Shown here: positions 23,670 to 34,536 of the stretch, piece after piece
How the letters are laid out: each line of letters starts with the position of its first letter
How positions within the stretch are numbered: position 1 is the stretch's first letter
Notes under the pieces: model-generated
What the model saw: the letters and a program-made list of their open reading frames with translations, nothing else
What the model was told of the DNA's origin: nothing
Database searches by the model: none
NCBI GenBank assembly: GCA_020744425.1
Contig: JAGMUV010000002.1
Coordinates: 1,966,501 to 2,030,500 of the forward strand
DNA: 64,000 nucleotides
From: Dactylonectria macrodidyma
Taxonomy: Eukaryota; Ascomycota; Sordariomycetes; Hypocreales; Nectriaceae
Direction: 5' to 3'
Program-made: the position numbers and the translations under genes

Positions 23670-24937
23670 TGTGGCGGGTTTATAGGTGGTCGTGAGAGCG
23701 AACAAGCAACCCAGAGTTGGTGATGTTCAGGACCCTTCAATGTCTGGTGGTTTCCTGTCTCGAACTTTTTCCATCCGCTGGCTGGCTGGAAGCTGAAGGT
23801 ACGTACCTGGAACCACCCGCTGTAAGGTACCTACCTGGTAGGTAAGGTACCTAGCTAGGTACCTAGGTAGTGCCCGGACACCAACCAATTGGGTTGGTCT
23901 AGGCGGCTTACATAATGCCTCATTCTCACCAGGGTCTCCACTTCACAGCTGGAAGAACTTGACCTCAGCAATGAAATGCACCAAGCAAAACTTTACAACC
24001 TCAGGCATCAGTATCCACTTCCCAGCCATCCCCCCTCCTACAAAATCATTTTCCCATGCTGTGCAGCTTCCCTTTTCTCTTTTCTTTCCTTCCTCAAGGC
24101 GCTCTTTCCTTATCGTCAAGACCCGTTCCACCTCCAGAACGTCCTGACCATTTATGTGTGCCGAGAGTGAATGCCAAACGCAGTCTTTTTTCGCTAGCGG
24201 GGCCTTTCGATTTCCTACCGGGCTCTGTTAGATAGATACTGCTGACATACCTTTAAAATCTTCTAGCCCTTCGTTAAGAGATTTCCCTGGTGCTATCAAG
24301 GCGCATCGTCCGCAACGTGGCGCGACTCAACCACAGCCGAGTTACCTCTAGCTGTGCCTCCTTACGAGGCGCTGGCTACAGTGCCGCAAGTGTGACTTCG
24401 AATTGCTCACCACTTGATTTCGGAGTGCCTTTTGACGTCTCATTCCAGCGAATAATTCGGACGGACCCTTGCAGCTATTGATCCCGACCGCTGTCACTCT
24501 AGATCCTAGCCGCGGAATCCTACCTATTCTTCACTGGTGATCTCTGCCAGGTCGTTCAGCTCATCGGCTAAACGATTTCTATCAGGTGCCCCGTCCAAAG
24601 TATTACTCGTTAATGCGCGCATGTCACTGCTTAGTATAACCAAAGTTGATGCTGCGCCATTGAATTTCCTAAACCCTAGGCCTCACAAGCCTACCGAGAG
24701 ACGATATTTAGACAAAAACTGACTACACATTGGGGCCAATCAAATGTGGCCCATAACAAGATGACCAGACCTAACCATGTCACCCGATCCGACTCCCTCG
24801 CGACACCTCGCTACCAAAGCTAACAATCATGTCCCGCCGTGTCAAAATGATGCTGGGTATCAACCTTATGGACCATCCGATTATGCCAGAAACGCCCAAT
24901 AAAACACTTGTCGCTCGCTATATGTCTCTGTGATCAA
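23670..24937. other. intergenic, mL46 promoter side
   Basis: This 1.27 kb separates the mL46 start from the stop of the RING-PHD gene. It contains a dense CCTAGG/GGTACC palindrome block (23815-23870). No gene is supported; the small frame at 24290-24481 looks presequence-like but has no continuation I can justify. Confidence 0.5.
23815..23870. repeat. GGTACC/CCTAGG palindrome block
   Basis: The block is built from overlapping taggtacct-type units and includes the perfect 18-bp palindrome ggtacctagctaggtacc (23846-23863). Similar blocks occur at 28851-28880 and 50136-50160. Confidence 0.8.
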
Positions 24938-27095
24938 TCAAGCCTGAAGCTCCGCGATGGCCTGGGCTACTTCTTTCGTCGCCCGCTTTTCCCATGACCG
25001 CCGCGCGTCTCCATTTAGCGAGACCGAGTCTTTGACCTCGTCATAAAGTTTCCTCGAGATGTCCCGATTGATAGTGGCATACTGCTCTGTCGTCAGTTTC
25101 TGAGCCCGCCAGTGCGGTCTCAAAGCGATTTTGACAATATCGTTGATGTTCCTTTTTTCTTCCTGGGTCATTGTCCACCTGGTCGGAGACTGTTGTTCCT
25201 CGGGCTGCACTGGAACTTGATGGGGTCGCCGGGGACGGGGCTGGCGCAGCTCCAGAGGGCGACTCTCCGGTCCGATTGGTCGCGTTTCGGTGTCGCTATT
25301 GTCGCTGCTCATACGACGAGTGGGTGAATAATTTGCTGGGGGATATCTGGGTTGGATGCGCGTGCTGAGTGACATCGTTGGGGAGAGTGTCGGTGAGGTC
25401 GATCGCCCGTTCACTCGAGGCCGCGATTCTGAGTCACTGTGATCACTGCTCATACGGCGATTTGGAGAGTAGTTTGCTGGGGGATATATAGGCTGAATGT
25501 GAGTGCTGAGAGAGAGGGGCGGAGATGTTGGCCGACCGCTCACGCTGGGTAGCGGGGGTGGTGTGAGTGAGAGGGCACGCGGGCTACTGTAAGCCGAAGG
25601 GGACGGAGAGATGGCCGGAGAGTTGGCCGGCGACGACGCGTCAGGCGGGTATCGCCATCCGACGACCGTCACCGATGTTTCGTCTTCCGACGTGCCATTT
25701 GGTTCGAGCTCTTTGAGAAGAGAAGAAACAAGGGGTGGATCGATGTTGCTTCGGCCAGATGCACTGTTTCTGGACGATGTCCCATTGGTGGCACGAACAG
25801 TCGAGGGCCCGGCGGCGGGGGAGGACATCGAGCTTGAGCCCTCGCCGTTCTGAGTTGTCAAACGTCGAGTTCGTGGACGTTTGAGCTTGCGTTCGGGCTC
25901 TTGGACAGGTTCCCTCGGCGAGGCAGAGACCGACCGTACCTTGCGCTTCCGAGAGTTGGTGGTGGGAGCGGCAGGTTCTTCGACTTCGCGAGCACGTTCG
26001 AGGGCACCCCAGGCTCGCCTCTCGTCGCGGGTTTCTTCCACTGGCTCAGGTATAGGATGCAGCCGCTCGCTGATGGCCGGGGGAATGTTGTTCACAAAGA
26101 CGTCGCTCGCGCCCAGGCGGTGGGCAATGTCCATTCGCTGCTGCCATCGCTCGAGTTCCCGTCGGCCGAGTTCTTGGAACCTTCGAAATTGCTCGAGCTC
26201 TTCGTCTTCGTCGTCGTGGTTGTCAAGGTCTAGCTCGCTCATCTCGTAGAAGCGCCCGGAGAACTGACCCCAGGCGCCTTGCCACTCGACGTTGCGAGCT
26301 TGACGGCGAGCCCGTCTAAGGCGCTCCCGAGTTCGAACGTGGTATCCTCGAACATTTCGGGGGTTTGGGCGTCGGACATGGTGTGGACGCGGTGATCGCT
26401 CGCCAGTCTCGGCTGTCGGTGTAGATTCTACGAGCTGGAAGAGGTGGGAGCACTCCATGCAGTACCAGTCGCCGTCGGGAATGCACTCGAGGCCAACGCA
26501 GTGCGTGTGGTATGCGGCATCGCAGCTATCGCACAGGAGGAGGACATCCTCGCGTTCGGCAGAGTTGCAGACTGGACACGGGTTGCCTTGTTCCTCCTCT
26601 TCGTCTGGGTTATCGCCTAGCCATTGTTGGACGTCAAACTCGGCGACTTGTTTCTTGTCTTGAACGTCGTATGTGGAAATGATGGTGCCTGCATGGAGAA
26701 AATCGTCAGTCAGCGGGTGGACTCATGCACGCTCAGCGGCAGGCACAAGGCAACATACCGTCTACACCGTTGTACACGCGCACCGAATGGAAGGGATTGC
26801 GGCAAATGGGACAGGTGTTGGTTTTTTGAGCCCATGAGCGGATGCAAACATCGTGTATAATGTGGTTGCACCCGTCGAGAGCAGCGACAATATTGAGGTA
26901 GCTGGATTCTTCGTTGTTGATGTCGGTGTCGATGTCAACCTCGACCTCGACAGGCTCGGGGGCGGTAGCGGCGGGTACCGGGACGGCGTCACCAACACCA
27001 CCACTACCATCACCACCACCGCCAAGAAGGTCGTTGAGGGTCGAGGGACGCGGAAGGGGATCTAGGCATATAATGCACTGCTCCGGTTCAGACAT
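24938..27095 (-). CDS. RING-finger and PHD-finger protein (PHRF1-like)
   Basis: Two coding exons, 27095-26759 and 26688-24938, give 695 residues. The N-terminal RING begins with CIICLDPL (residues 7-14) and closes with CNHIIHDVCIRSWAQKTNTCPICRNPF (about 74-100); about 60 Gly/Val/acidic residues sit between the first Cys pair and the rest. A PHD finger follows at about 149-192 (CPVCNS...LLLCDSCDAAYHTHCVGL...WYCMEC). The middle is Ser/Pro/Arg-rich and disordered, with two copies of an IQP-YPPANYSP-RRMSSD motif. The C-terminal helical block (about 625-695, EEKRNINDIVKIALRPHWRAQKLTTEQYATI) resembles the C-terminus of PHRF1-type proteins, which contact the RNA polymerase II tail. Likely a nuclear E3 ubiquitin ligase or chromatin reader coupled to transcription; this role is inferred from domains. 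Confidence 0.85.
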
Positions 27096-27560
27096 GATGT
27101 CGAATTCGATAATACAGACTGGCTCTTGATGGAAACATGTAAAAAGAATCGGGCGGGGGATTCGACGATTCGAGCAGAGTGGGAGCGGCGGTCGACGACG
27201 ATGTGTTCTGGGGCGGGATGCTTTTGGGGGGCTAAAAGGGTCTGGGCTGGCTGGTGATGTATTAGTGGGTGGTTCTGGTACAAGATGCCTGGGAGAGCCT
27301 GCTGGGAATTGAAAGAGGGAGAGTTGAGCAGCGGCCTTCAGAGGTGGTATTCGCGCGTGTTAGGGGACCTCGAAGGGGCCAATCAGGGTGCCTCGGCGAC
27401 CTGGGGGGTTGCCATGACCCTGCTGGCTGGACCTGGCTGGCTGCGACTGCTGGTGACCCGGCTGCTGCCCCATGAGGCCCAGTGCAGCGTGTTTGACGAC
27501 GTTCGACCGAGTCCAACCAGCCAATCCTCTGTGTAGAAAGCCTCGGTCTTGGGGGGATCT

Positions 27561-27608
27561 TGGGGTCTTGAGGTCTTGAGGTCTTGGGTTCTTGAGGTCT
27601 TGGGCTTG
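27561..27608. repeat. cttgaggt/cttgggt tandem repeat
   Basis: Five or six imperfect copies of an 8-9-bp ttcttgaggtcttggg-type unit, upstream of the RING-PHD gene. Confidence 0.75.
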
Positions 27609-28340
27609 ATCGTGCGTGACGGGAGCTACGCATGTAGCGCTTGGTCTTCACATACCTAGTTTTGATTTTAACCCTTTTCTGCTCTTTCCCTATGGCAGCC
27701 TAGGTATTGTTCTCCTTGTCTCAGTACACACTGGCTGTGGTGAGTGCCGGAGTGCTGTACGAAGTAGGTGGTGAAGTTGGATTGGATTCCGATGTGGGGT
27801 TGATGAGGGATGACTGGAAGGAAGAGGGACGGATGGCGCGAGTGCACGGTATGGTAATAGTTTGGAACGACTAATAACAGGCACCCAGTGGCGACCTTGG
27901 TGAGATGATGGGTGTGTGGCCAGCCTACAGCCAAGCGTAGAGGATGACCGGCCCGTCTTGTTCCCCTTTGGTGAGGAGACAACTTTATCCGGGGGAAGTG
28001 AAACTTGCGAGGCGAGAGGACAAGCAGAATGGGAATGGCAACGGGGGGCAAGACGGGGAGGGAAAAGACAAGTCTCGGCTTTTAATAAAGAGGCGCCCTG
28101 TTTTTGTTTGGGCGACGAAGAAAAGCAGGCCCGTTGTCGGTACGGGCAGGTAGGCGCCTTTTGACGGGAGCCTACCACGATGTGCCAAGCGGGTACCTGG
28201 GTGGTTATAACGCAGAGGCCGATAAGGGAAAGTCTGAGGAGAGGATGAAGGGGTGAAGGGGGAGGGACATATGAGGAACGTGAATCCTGCAACTGTGAGA
28301 GGCAGAGATGGGAAAGCAAAAAGTAAGAGCAAGAGTCCAG

Positions 28341-28377
28341 GCAGGAATAGGAATAGGAATATGAATAGGCAGGAATG
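28341..28377. repeat. aggaat/gaatag short tandem repeat
   Basis: Consecutive gcaggaatag-gaatag-gaatatgaatag units with a 6-bp period, in non-coding DNA. Confidence 0.7.
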
Positions 28378-28690
28378 GAGCGAGAGAAGTTGGGGTGAAC
28401 GGATGGGTTACGGATCCTAGGGACCTGTGCTATGCTGGACTGGCTGCTGGGCTGGCTTGTCCCGTCTCCGCCGACCTGCCATCCAGCTGCGGATGGGGGA
28501 CAGGACAGGACAGGATGGGTTGGGATGGGATAAGGGATGGGTGCGCCAATGTGGATGGGCAACCCGGAAATCTCACACGTGTGACCAGACCGGGTCATCC
28601 ATGGAGCTCAGAGCATGGTGTGTACCTGGGTAGCCAACTGGAATGATAATGGACATGCGACTGCTGCGTGTATTCATAGGGACCTTTTCT

Positions 28691-28730
28691 CTTCTTCTTC
28701 TTTTATTTTTATTTTTATTTTTAATTTTTT
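28691..28730. repeat. ttttta pentanucleotide/hexanucleotide T-rich tract
   Basis: A T-rich run of atttttatttttattttt units following a cttcttctt stretch. It is a simple repeat in intergenic DNA. Confidence 0.8.
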
Positions 28731-28850
28731 GAACAAAACGGCTTCCACAAGTCGCACTATCACCACAGTAGAGGCCGCCCTCTTTCAGCGGAGAAATTAG
28801 TCGGTGGAGGCGATGACTGGAGTGGTTAGGTGTCCGTCTACATAGGTACC

Positions 28851-28880
28851 TTACCTTAGGTACCTAGGTAGGTAGGTGCT
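28851..28880. repeat. GGTACC/CCTAGG palindrome block
   Basis: Overlapping aggtacctta, ccttaggtacctaggtaggtagg units. It is the same class of motif as at 23815-23870 and 50136-50160. Confidence 0.75.
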
Positions 28881-29899
28881 TGGGTCTGGTACCCTGAGTA
28901 CCCTTAGTGGTTCAGACGGGATGCAGATACCTTTAGTCTTCGGCCCAGCCCGACGACGCTGTCAGAGACAAAAACTCCCATTCATTCATTGCCGTATCTA
29001 ACAACAGGCTGCCCTGCCGTCCCCGTTGTGTATGCACCGTCCACTTGTAAGGTACAGAAGTACGGAAAGTACCTAGGCTTTCTGTAGAGGCGCAGTCCGC
29101 GCGGGTAGGTAGGCAAGGCAGGTGTGATAGTGGGCGGGCACCACCATCTGGTACCCGCCCGGCAGGGCATCCAGGGCATCTGGGTTCCATAACTTCCATT
29201 TGTCGAGCCGCTAGCGCTACTACGTACAGCATCATCAGCACCAGCCTGCGGCGTGGGGCGCATGGGGCATCGCATCCATCAACCCAAGTTTGCGGCCAAA
29301 CGAATAGCCCGACTGGCCGCTACTGCTCATTTTGAGTCCCAGGAAGGGGGAGGAAAAGGGAGGACAGAAAACAAGGAGGTTGGTTATTTTTCATTTCTCT
29401 CTTCATAAGTATTATCCAGGTCTGGCGTAAAAGTGTGAGAGCAGCTGGTCGTCGTTATCGTGTCCTGCGTCCTGTGGTGTTGCCGGCCAGGCGATGCGAC
29501 CGCGTGATGGCTCTTGCGCTGGGTTTTGGTCTCGTTTGCCTCCTCGACAAGACGGCTGGCTGACTGGCTTTCGCCGAAAGCCCCTCCGACTTCCAGGCCC
29601 TTTCCTTCGTCTTTTCCTGGTCTCTTGGACTCTCACCAGTCCCTGGTAGTTGACGCAAACTAAACCCCTAGTCTGCCTAAAAGGACACCGGCGACCTGTG
29701 TTAGACGAGTCACACGCGCCTCTTGTCGATGGTCTCAGTCTGGTCACCTCGAGGTAGCTACTGTCGAACATTGCTTTCTTTGGCGACTGGCGAACCTCTT
29801 CGCTGCACCCGCCATCGTCGCCCGCTGCACATCATCGTCTGCGTCTGAGCCTCTGAATCGAGTCATCGTCCTCTCCAGCCTCCATGTCACCCTGGGCAC

Positions 29900-30399
29900 A
29901 TGGATGATGGGTCAGCGCCCAACCCGCCAGGAACAGCGGCGGACCAGCTAAGTCACCCCTCATCTGCCGACGTGGCCCGCAAGAACATCGTCATTCTCGG
30001 TAACTCGCGACGAGCAAGACGTGCACAGGTTGTGTTTTTTTTTTGTCCTTGTGTTTTATTTGGGGTGGTTAGCCGTCGGCCGGATCGTCACGCAGCCGAC
30101 TGGTGGGTAGGCTTGTTGCGAGAACGAGGCCTCTAATAAATTGAGCCGACGATGTGTTGTTCCAAGAAGCGGTAACTAACCCCACTGTACTATGCTCAGG
30201 ATGGAGAATAGATCAAGACCCACCGACCTGTGTTTCGCGCTCTCAACCTGTCACGGCAACGCTGGATCAAAGCACCACATCTGCGAGTTCGCTGTTCTGG
30301 CTCATAGGGCTTCATCGTTATATCACTTGTCTCGTCACGGAAAAACACCCGCTCATCCTGTGGCCGATCTACGAGGCCAAGCCTGTCAAGGAATCCTAG
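29900..30399 (+). CDS. candidate small spliced gene or gene remnant, unknown
   Basis: I do not recognise this gene. An ATG at 29900 opens a frame of 33 codons ending KNIVIL, followed by a possible donor (g|gtaact, 29999/30000). A possible acceptor at 30198-30199 (tatgctcag) would join it in frame to 30200-30399, ending at TAG, for 99 residues in all (intron 200 nt). The segment SADVARKNIVILG resembles the first beta strand of a Rossmann nucleotide-binding fold, but no GxGxxG continues after it, and the second exon has ordinary, uninformative composition. It could be the truncated start of an oxidoreductase, or chance. The donor is weak. Confidence 0.2.
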
Positions 30400-30731
30400 C
30401 CCCGAAGTCGTCACGTGGATAAAATCCTTAAAGAACCCGCCAGAGTCGCATCTTTGGCGCAGTCGGATTTATGTCCACGAGTGCGAAACGCCGACGCTGG
30501 TTGGCCCCTTCATCACGTTTCGGCGACGGCTCGAACGAATCCGCGCCCCTCTGGTTGAAGGTTCTGAGACCATGCAATTTTTTGTTCATTGCTAATCGAC
30601 CAGCCTCTATGACCGAAGATCGGGTGATGACGTCCAGTTCGTCAACTCGTAGTGTAGGCACGAAATCCATGTCCCCCCTTACACCAGACCGAAAAGCAAA
30701 GCCGAAACTTCCTCCGCCACAGTCAACTCTT

Positions 30732-31376
30732 TTAAACCTCAGCAATCTCCCTCAGTCGTCGCAGGGTCGATCGCATGGCTGCGGCAGCGGGGGTGCTGTT
30801 GCAAGGTTAGCTCTCCGTTGTTGGACCTGGCTTGGCCAGAATCGAGGGATCACGCACGAGACGGTGTAAGCACCACCGGCGACGGTGCGCTTGCAAGACT
30901 TGCAGTCCCAGATGCCAGTAGCGTTTCGTCGGACGGTGGTCTTGCCGCAGAAAGTGCAGGTGTACTTGGCGTGCTGGGTGATTTCCATCTTCTTCACCTG
31001 CTTTCGCAGGGAGGCACCGTAACTGGACAGCAGCCTTGTTAGTTGTATGTTCCTTGGGGTTGATGCCAGACCATGGTGGATTGCTTCGACTCTGTCGTTG
31101 AGATCCGCCACGACCGTAGAAGTCGCGCCCGAAGCTCTCTCTTTCTCCTAGAGACGCGTTCCTCCTCTTAATATTCTCCAGGGCAACAGTGTAGGTCGTG
31201 GCGGAATCCGAGGGCCAGAGTCAAAGTCGTTCTCGAGGGTTGTCGGCGATGAGCTTCGTGGGACTTACCGGACACCATATTTACCGCTGGTAACGATGTT
31301 AGCATTTTCCTATGGACAGATCAATTGGGGAATGGGATACGCACGTAACGCCGACCTTCTTCGTTCGCTTGGTCAT
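30732..31376 (-). CDS. rpl43: 60S ribosomal protein eL43 (L37A/L43)
   Basis: Four coding exons: 31376-31345 (32 nt), 31286-31269 (18 nt), 31022-30858 and 30795-30732, giving exactly 92 residues, the family length. The protein starts [20 protein letters not shown] and ends [16 protein letters not shown]. The C4 zinc ribbon is intact: Cys39, Cys42, Cys57 and Cys60 (YTCTFCGK and WDCKSCKR). It is a core cytosolic large-subunit protein. The 18-nt second exon encodes only GKYGV plus split codons, and simple gene finders would lose it. The gene diverges from the saccharopine-dehydrogenase-like gene across an 827-bp shared upstream region. Confidence 0.97.
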
Positions 31377-32203
31377 CTTGTAGGATTACGTGTGGGACGT
31401 CTTGGGGAGAGTGAAGACGGAAAGATGGGCGAGGGCAGGTGTAGTTGCTCTGGAGGCTGACGGCACCGAAAATGTCAAGAAAGTGGAATTGTGATTTTCC
31501 TTAGGGCAAGCACGTGAGGGAGAAGCGAAAGGGACCCACAGGCTCGATTTGTGCAACAAAGTTATAATTTTTTGGTGAATGTGGGGAAAACTCCGGCAAA
31601 ACTCGAGCTTTCGATGACAGCGACAAAGGCAGCACCTCCCCTACCTTAGTCATCTCCTCTGCGCATTTTCGCATTGATGAATCATGATCCATGCCTATGG
31701 TCAGTGTTCTCGCCAGATTCTCGACCACATGGGGTTTTCGCATAGGTACGATCACAGCACCCAGGGGAAATAGACCCCGTTTCATGGTGATTAATCGCAA
31801 GTTCGTAAAGTGAGACATCGATTTCAGAGTCACCCGCGGCTGCTTCATTTTTGCGAAATGTTTGAGAAGGAAAGCCTTTGTAAACTGGGGGATATGAATC
31901 AAACAATAATGCCTTGTGCCTTTCCTCTACGAATGTTCCTCCAGGACAACTCAAGACCAAGTCGAGATAAGATGCTGATGCAGCTGAATTACGGACCCTG
32001 GTTGACCCCAGTCCGCGGATGAGTCCGGGTGGGCCGTTCAGAGCTCGACCGCCACCACGGATGTCTGGCCAGAATCATGTAAAAGCTGGCCAGACATTGC
32101 TTTTGAGATTTTGCCGACTCCCTTGCTTTCGCCCACAATCGTTACATCCTTCAAAACTCCTCGAGCCTCACCTCTCCGACTGTGTCTCGTGACTTTCGCC
32201 AAT
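31377..32203. promoter_or_regulatory. shared divergent promoter region of eL43 and the SCCPDH-like gene
   Basis: This 827-bp region lies between two divergent starts and must hold both promoters. C/T-rich leader sequence precedes the plus-strand start. I see no defined operator and no open frame of note. Confidence 0.45.
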
Positions 32204-33698
32204 ATGCCGATAAAGGAACACGGTCGTCAGTACGACATAGTCGTATTTGGAGCCACTGGTGAGCCAAGCTGATGGATATTGTTAGCGACAGGGATACTGA
32301 ATCTCAACAGGCTACACCGGCAAGTTGACAGCGGAATACATAACCACCCATCTACCTACAGATTTGAAGTGGGCTGTTGCAGGTCGCTCGGAAGCGAAGC
32401 TGCAGACTGTTGTAGATGAGTGCAAACGGCTGAACGCCGACCGTATTGCGCCAGGTATGTCATGGCATCATGAAGGCTCTTTATCGCCTTGGGGTTTGGA
32501 CCGACTTGGGCAGACTGTTAACAGTATTACAGCGATTGAGATCGCAAACCTCAACGACGAGGACATGGTCGCCCTGGCAAAGAAAACCTATGTGCTCCTT
32601 ACCTCGGTTGGCCCATATGCCGTCCACGGGGAGCATGCCTTCAAGGCCTGCGCCGAGAATGGAACACACTACGTCGACGTTACTGGCGAGGCTGTCTGGG
32701 TGAACAAAATGATCAAGAAGTACGAGGCGGCGGCAAAGAAGAGCGGCGCTCTCTTGTTCCCTCAGTCGGGTGTCGAGTCGGCGCCTCCAGATCTCGCCAC
32801 CTGGGCACTGGCCAAGGCTATTCGCACTGAGCTGGGTGCTCAGACGAAGGATGTGAAGGTCAGCCTTCACAGCATCAGGTAGCTTGGCCCATGTCACCTT
32901 CAAAAACGTGTCTGACAAGGCATAGCTCGACACCGTCTGGGGGCACTCTTGCTTCCGCGCTAGGCCTCCTCGACGTCTTCTCCATCAAGGAAGTCAAGGC
33001 GGCAAGCAGCCCGTATGCCCAATCTCCAATTCCTCACCCAGAGCCCTCGCGGCCCAGGGATAGCATCTTGGAGAGGATCTTTGGCGTGCGGACTATTGCC
33101 AATTTGGGCATGTTGACCACTTCCCCCATGGGATCTACCGACATTGCCGTCGTCGAACGGACCTGGGGTCTCCTCTCGGAAACACCGTCGAGGAAGGACG
33201 AGTTTTACGGCCCCCGATTCACGTGGGCAGAATATCTCAAGACTCGAAACTGGCTTAGCGGAGCGTTCTTCCATTGGATGCTAGTTGTTGGCATGGCGCT
33301 CTTCACTCTTGTTCCCGCTGCTAGGGCCCTGACGAAGCGCTACGTGACCCAGCCTGGAGGTGGTGCCCAGAAGGAAGATACCGAAAAGGATCACATTGAG
33401 TACCGTGCGGTTGCATACCCAGACTTGGAGAAGGCCGTTGGCAAGATTGCTTATTGCAGGACTTGGCACCAAGGCGGCATGTATTATTGTGAGTCTCAAC
33501 ACCCATTAAATGATAAGTCGGGGCCACTGACCGTGTACAGTGACAGGAAAGCTGCTTGTCGAGACCGCGGCAACCATTCTTGAGGACGATCTTGAGCTGG
33601 AGGGAGGAATCTACACGCCGGCCTGTCTGGGACAGGGCTTGATTGACCGCCTCGACAAAGCTGGTCTCAAGTTTGAAGTCAAGCTTCTGGATGCATGA
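32204..33698 (+). CDS. saccharopine-dehydrogenase-like oxidoreductase (SCCPDH family)
   Basis: Five coding exons: 32204-32258, 32311-32454, 32533-32878, 32926-33488 and 33541-33698, giving 421 residues. The N-terminal Rossmann fold is clear: YDIVVFGATGYTGKLTAEYI (about residues 10-29), with the glycine motif split by intron 1. Next come VAGRSEAKL, and the SVGPYAVHGEHAFKACAENGTHYVDVTGE block typical of SCCPDH-like proteins. A hydrophobic stretch (WLSGAFFHWMLVVGMALFTLVPAARAL, about 300-325) suggests membrane or lipid-droplet association, as known for animal SCCPDH. It is not the lysine-pathway Lys9/Lys1 enzyme; the substrate is unknown. The C-terminus EGGIYTPACLGQGLIDRLDKAG is also conserved in the family. 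The previously apparent end after intron 4 is only read-through of that intron. Confidence 0.93.
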
Positions 33699-34536
33699 GT
33701 CTCCGTGTAGTTTCTCTTTACGAGATCGAGTCATTTTGGTAGATTCCTCATGCTAGAGCTTGAGCGAACCAACTGAACCAAATTGATGTGGTGATTTAGT
33801 GATGAGCCTCGATATACTTGGCCTGGATCTAGGGAGGAAGAAAAACACCAAACACCTCGAAGCATCAACTTATCTTCCATCTTTATAAATAATTGTAGGC
33901 GTAAACTACAAACAACATAGGCTGATATAGTAAGACTTTTGCCCTTTTCTATTTACTTCAATTTTATCTACAATTCAGCTATCATTTATTCATCGAGGAG
34001 TGAATGGGTCGGGAGTACTCCTTAGAGAACCAATTGATGTGCAGTTTTTTCTTCTTTCCTGGGTCTCGACAGGACGGGGAGCGGTTCATCTTCAGCTTGG
34101 GGGATGGTAGGGATGCTTGCTCAACAATTCAAGGAGAGGTCCGCTGGAAGCATGTGTGCTGTAGAGGTTGCTTTAGTGGATTGACCCACCGGGGAACGCC
34201 CCCGCAGGAGCTCTGCTCAGTGGGTCATGGGTCTCGCTGTAGCCCATTAGAGCACAAAATTGGAGAAAACCTTCCTGGGCAACTTTGAGAACGTCATCAC
34301 CCGTCAGAACTTTGGACTGATCCTCCCCAAAAGGCTCTTCGCTCAAACCGGACCATTGCCGCTCTACTGCTTTCGTCACCATCCAACCGCCAAACGCTAT
34401 CACGATACTCCTACCACGTTGATCTGTCATCCTATCATATATCCTGACTCGCCCTGGAGGTCCGGGATATGCATGACACTGTTTGATTTCGCATGCGGTT
34501 TGCCGTCTTGACGCTTCATCAGGGACCATCCACTAA
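33699..34536. other. intergenic between SCCPDH-like and Rmd1-like genes
   Basis: This is 838 bp between two plus-strand genes and holds the 3' end of the first (A/T-rich from about 33780 to 33990) and the promoter of the second. No gene is seen. Confidence 0.5.

Larger units (their letters stand above)
27096..30731. other. 3.6-kb intergenic, no confident gene
   Basis: The region holds the promoter of the RING-PHD gene and the 3' flank of eL43. Tandem repeats lie at 27561-27608, 28341-28377 and 28691-28730, with a palindrome block at 28851-28880. The long minus frame at 27690-28598 is Ser/Pro/Tyr-rich and low in complexity, and I do not believe it. One possible small spliced gene (29900-30399) is listed separately. 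Confidence 0.5.

Noticed and set aside
27690..28598. 302-codon minus-strand frame
   Set aside because: Composition is Ser/Pro/Tyr/His-rich and follows simple repeats in the DNA; no domain or family resemblance.
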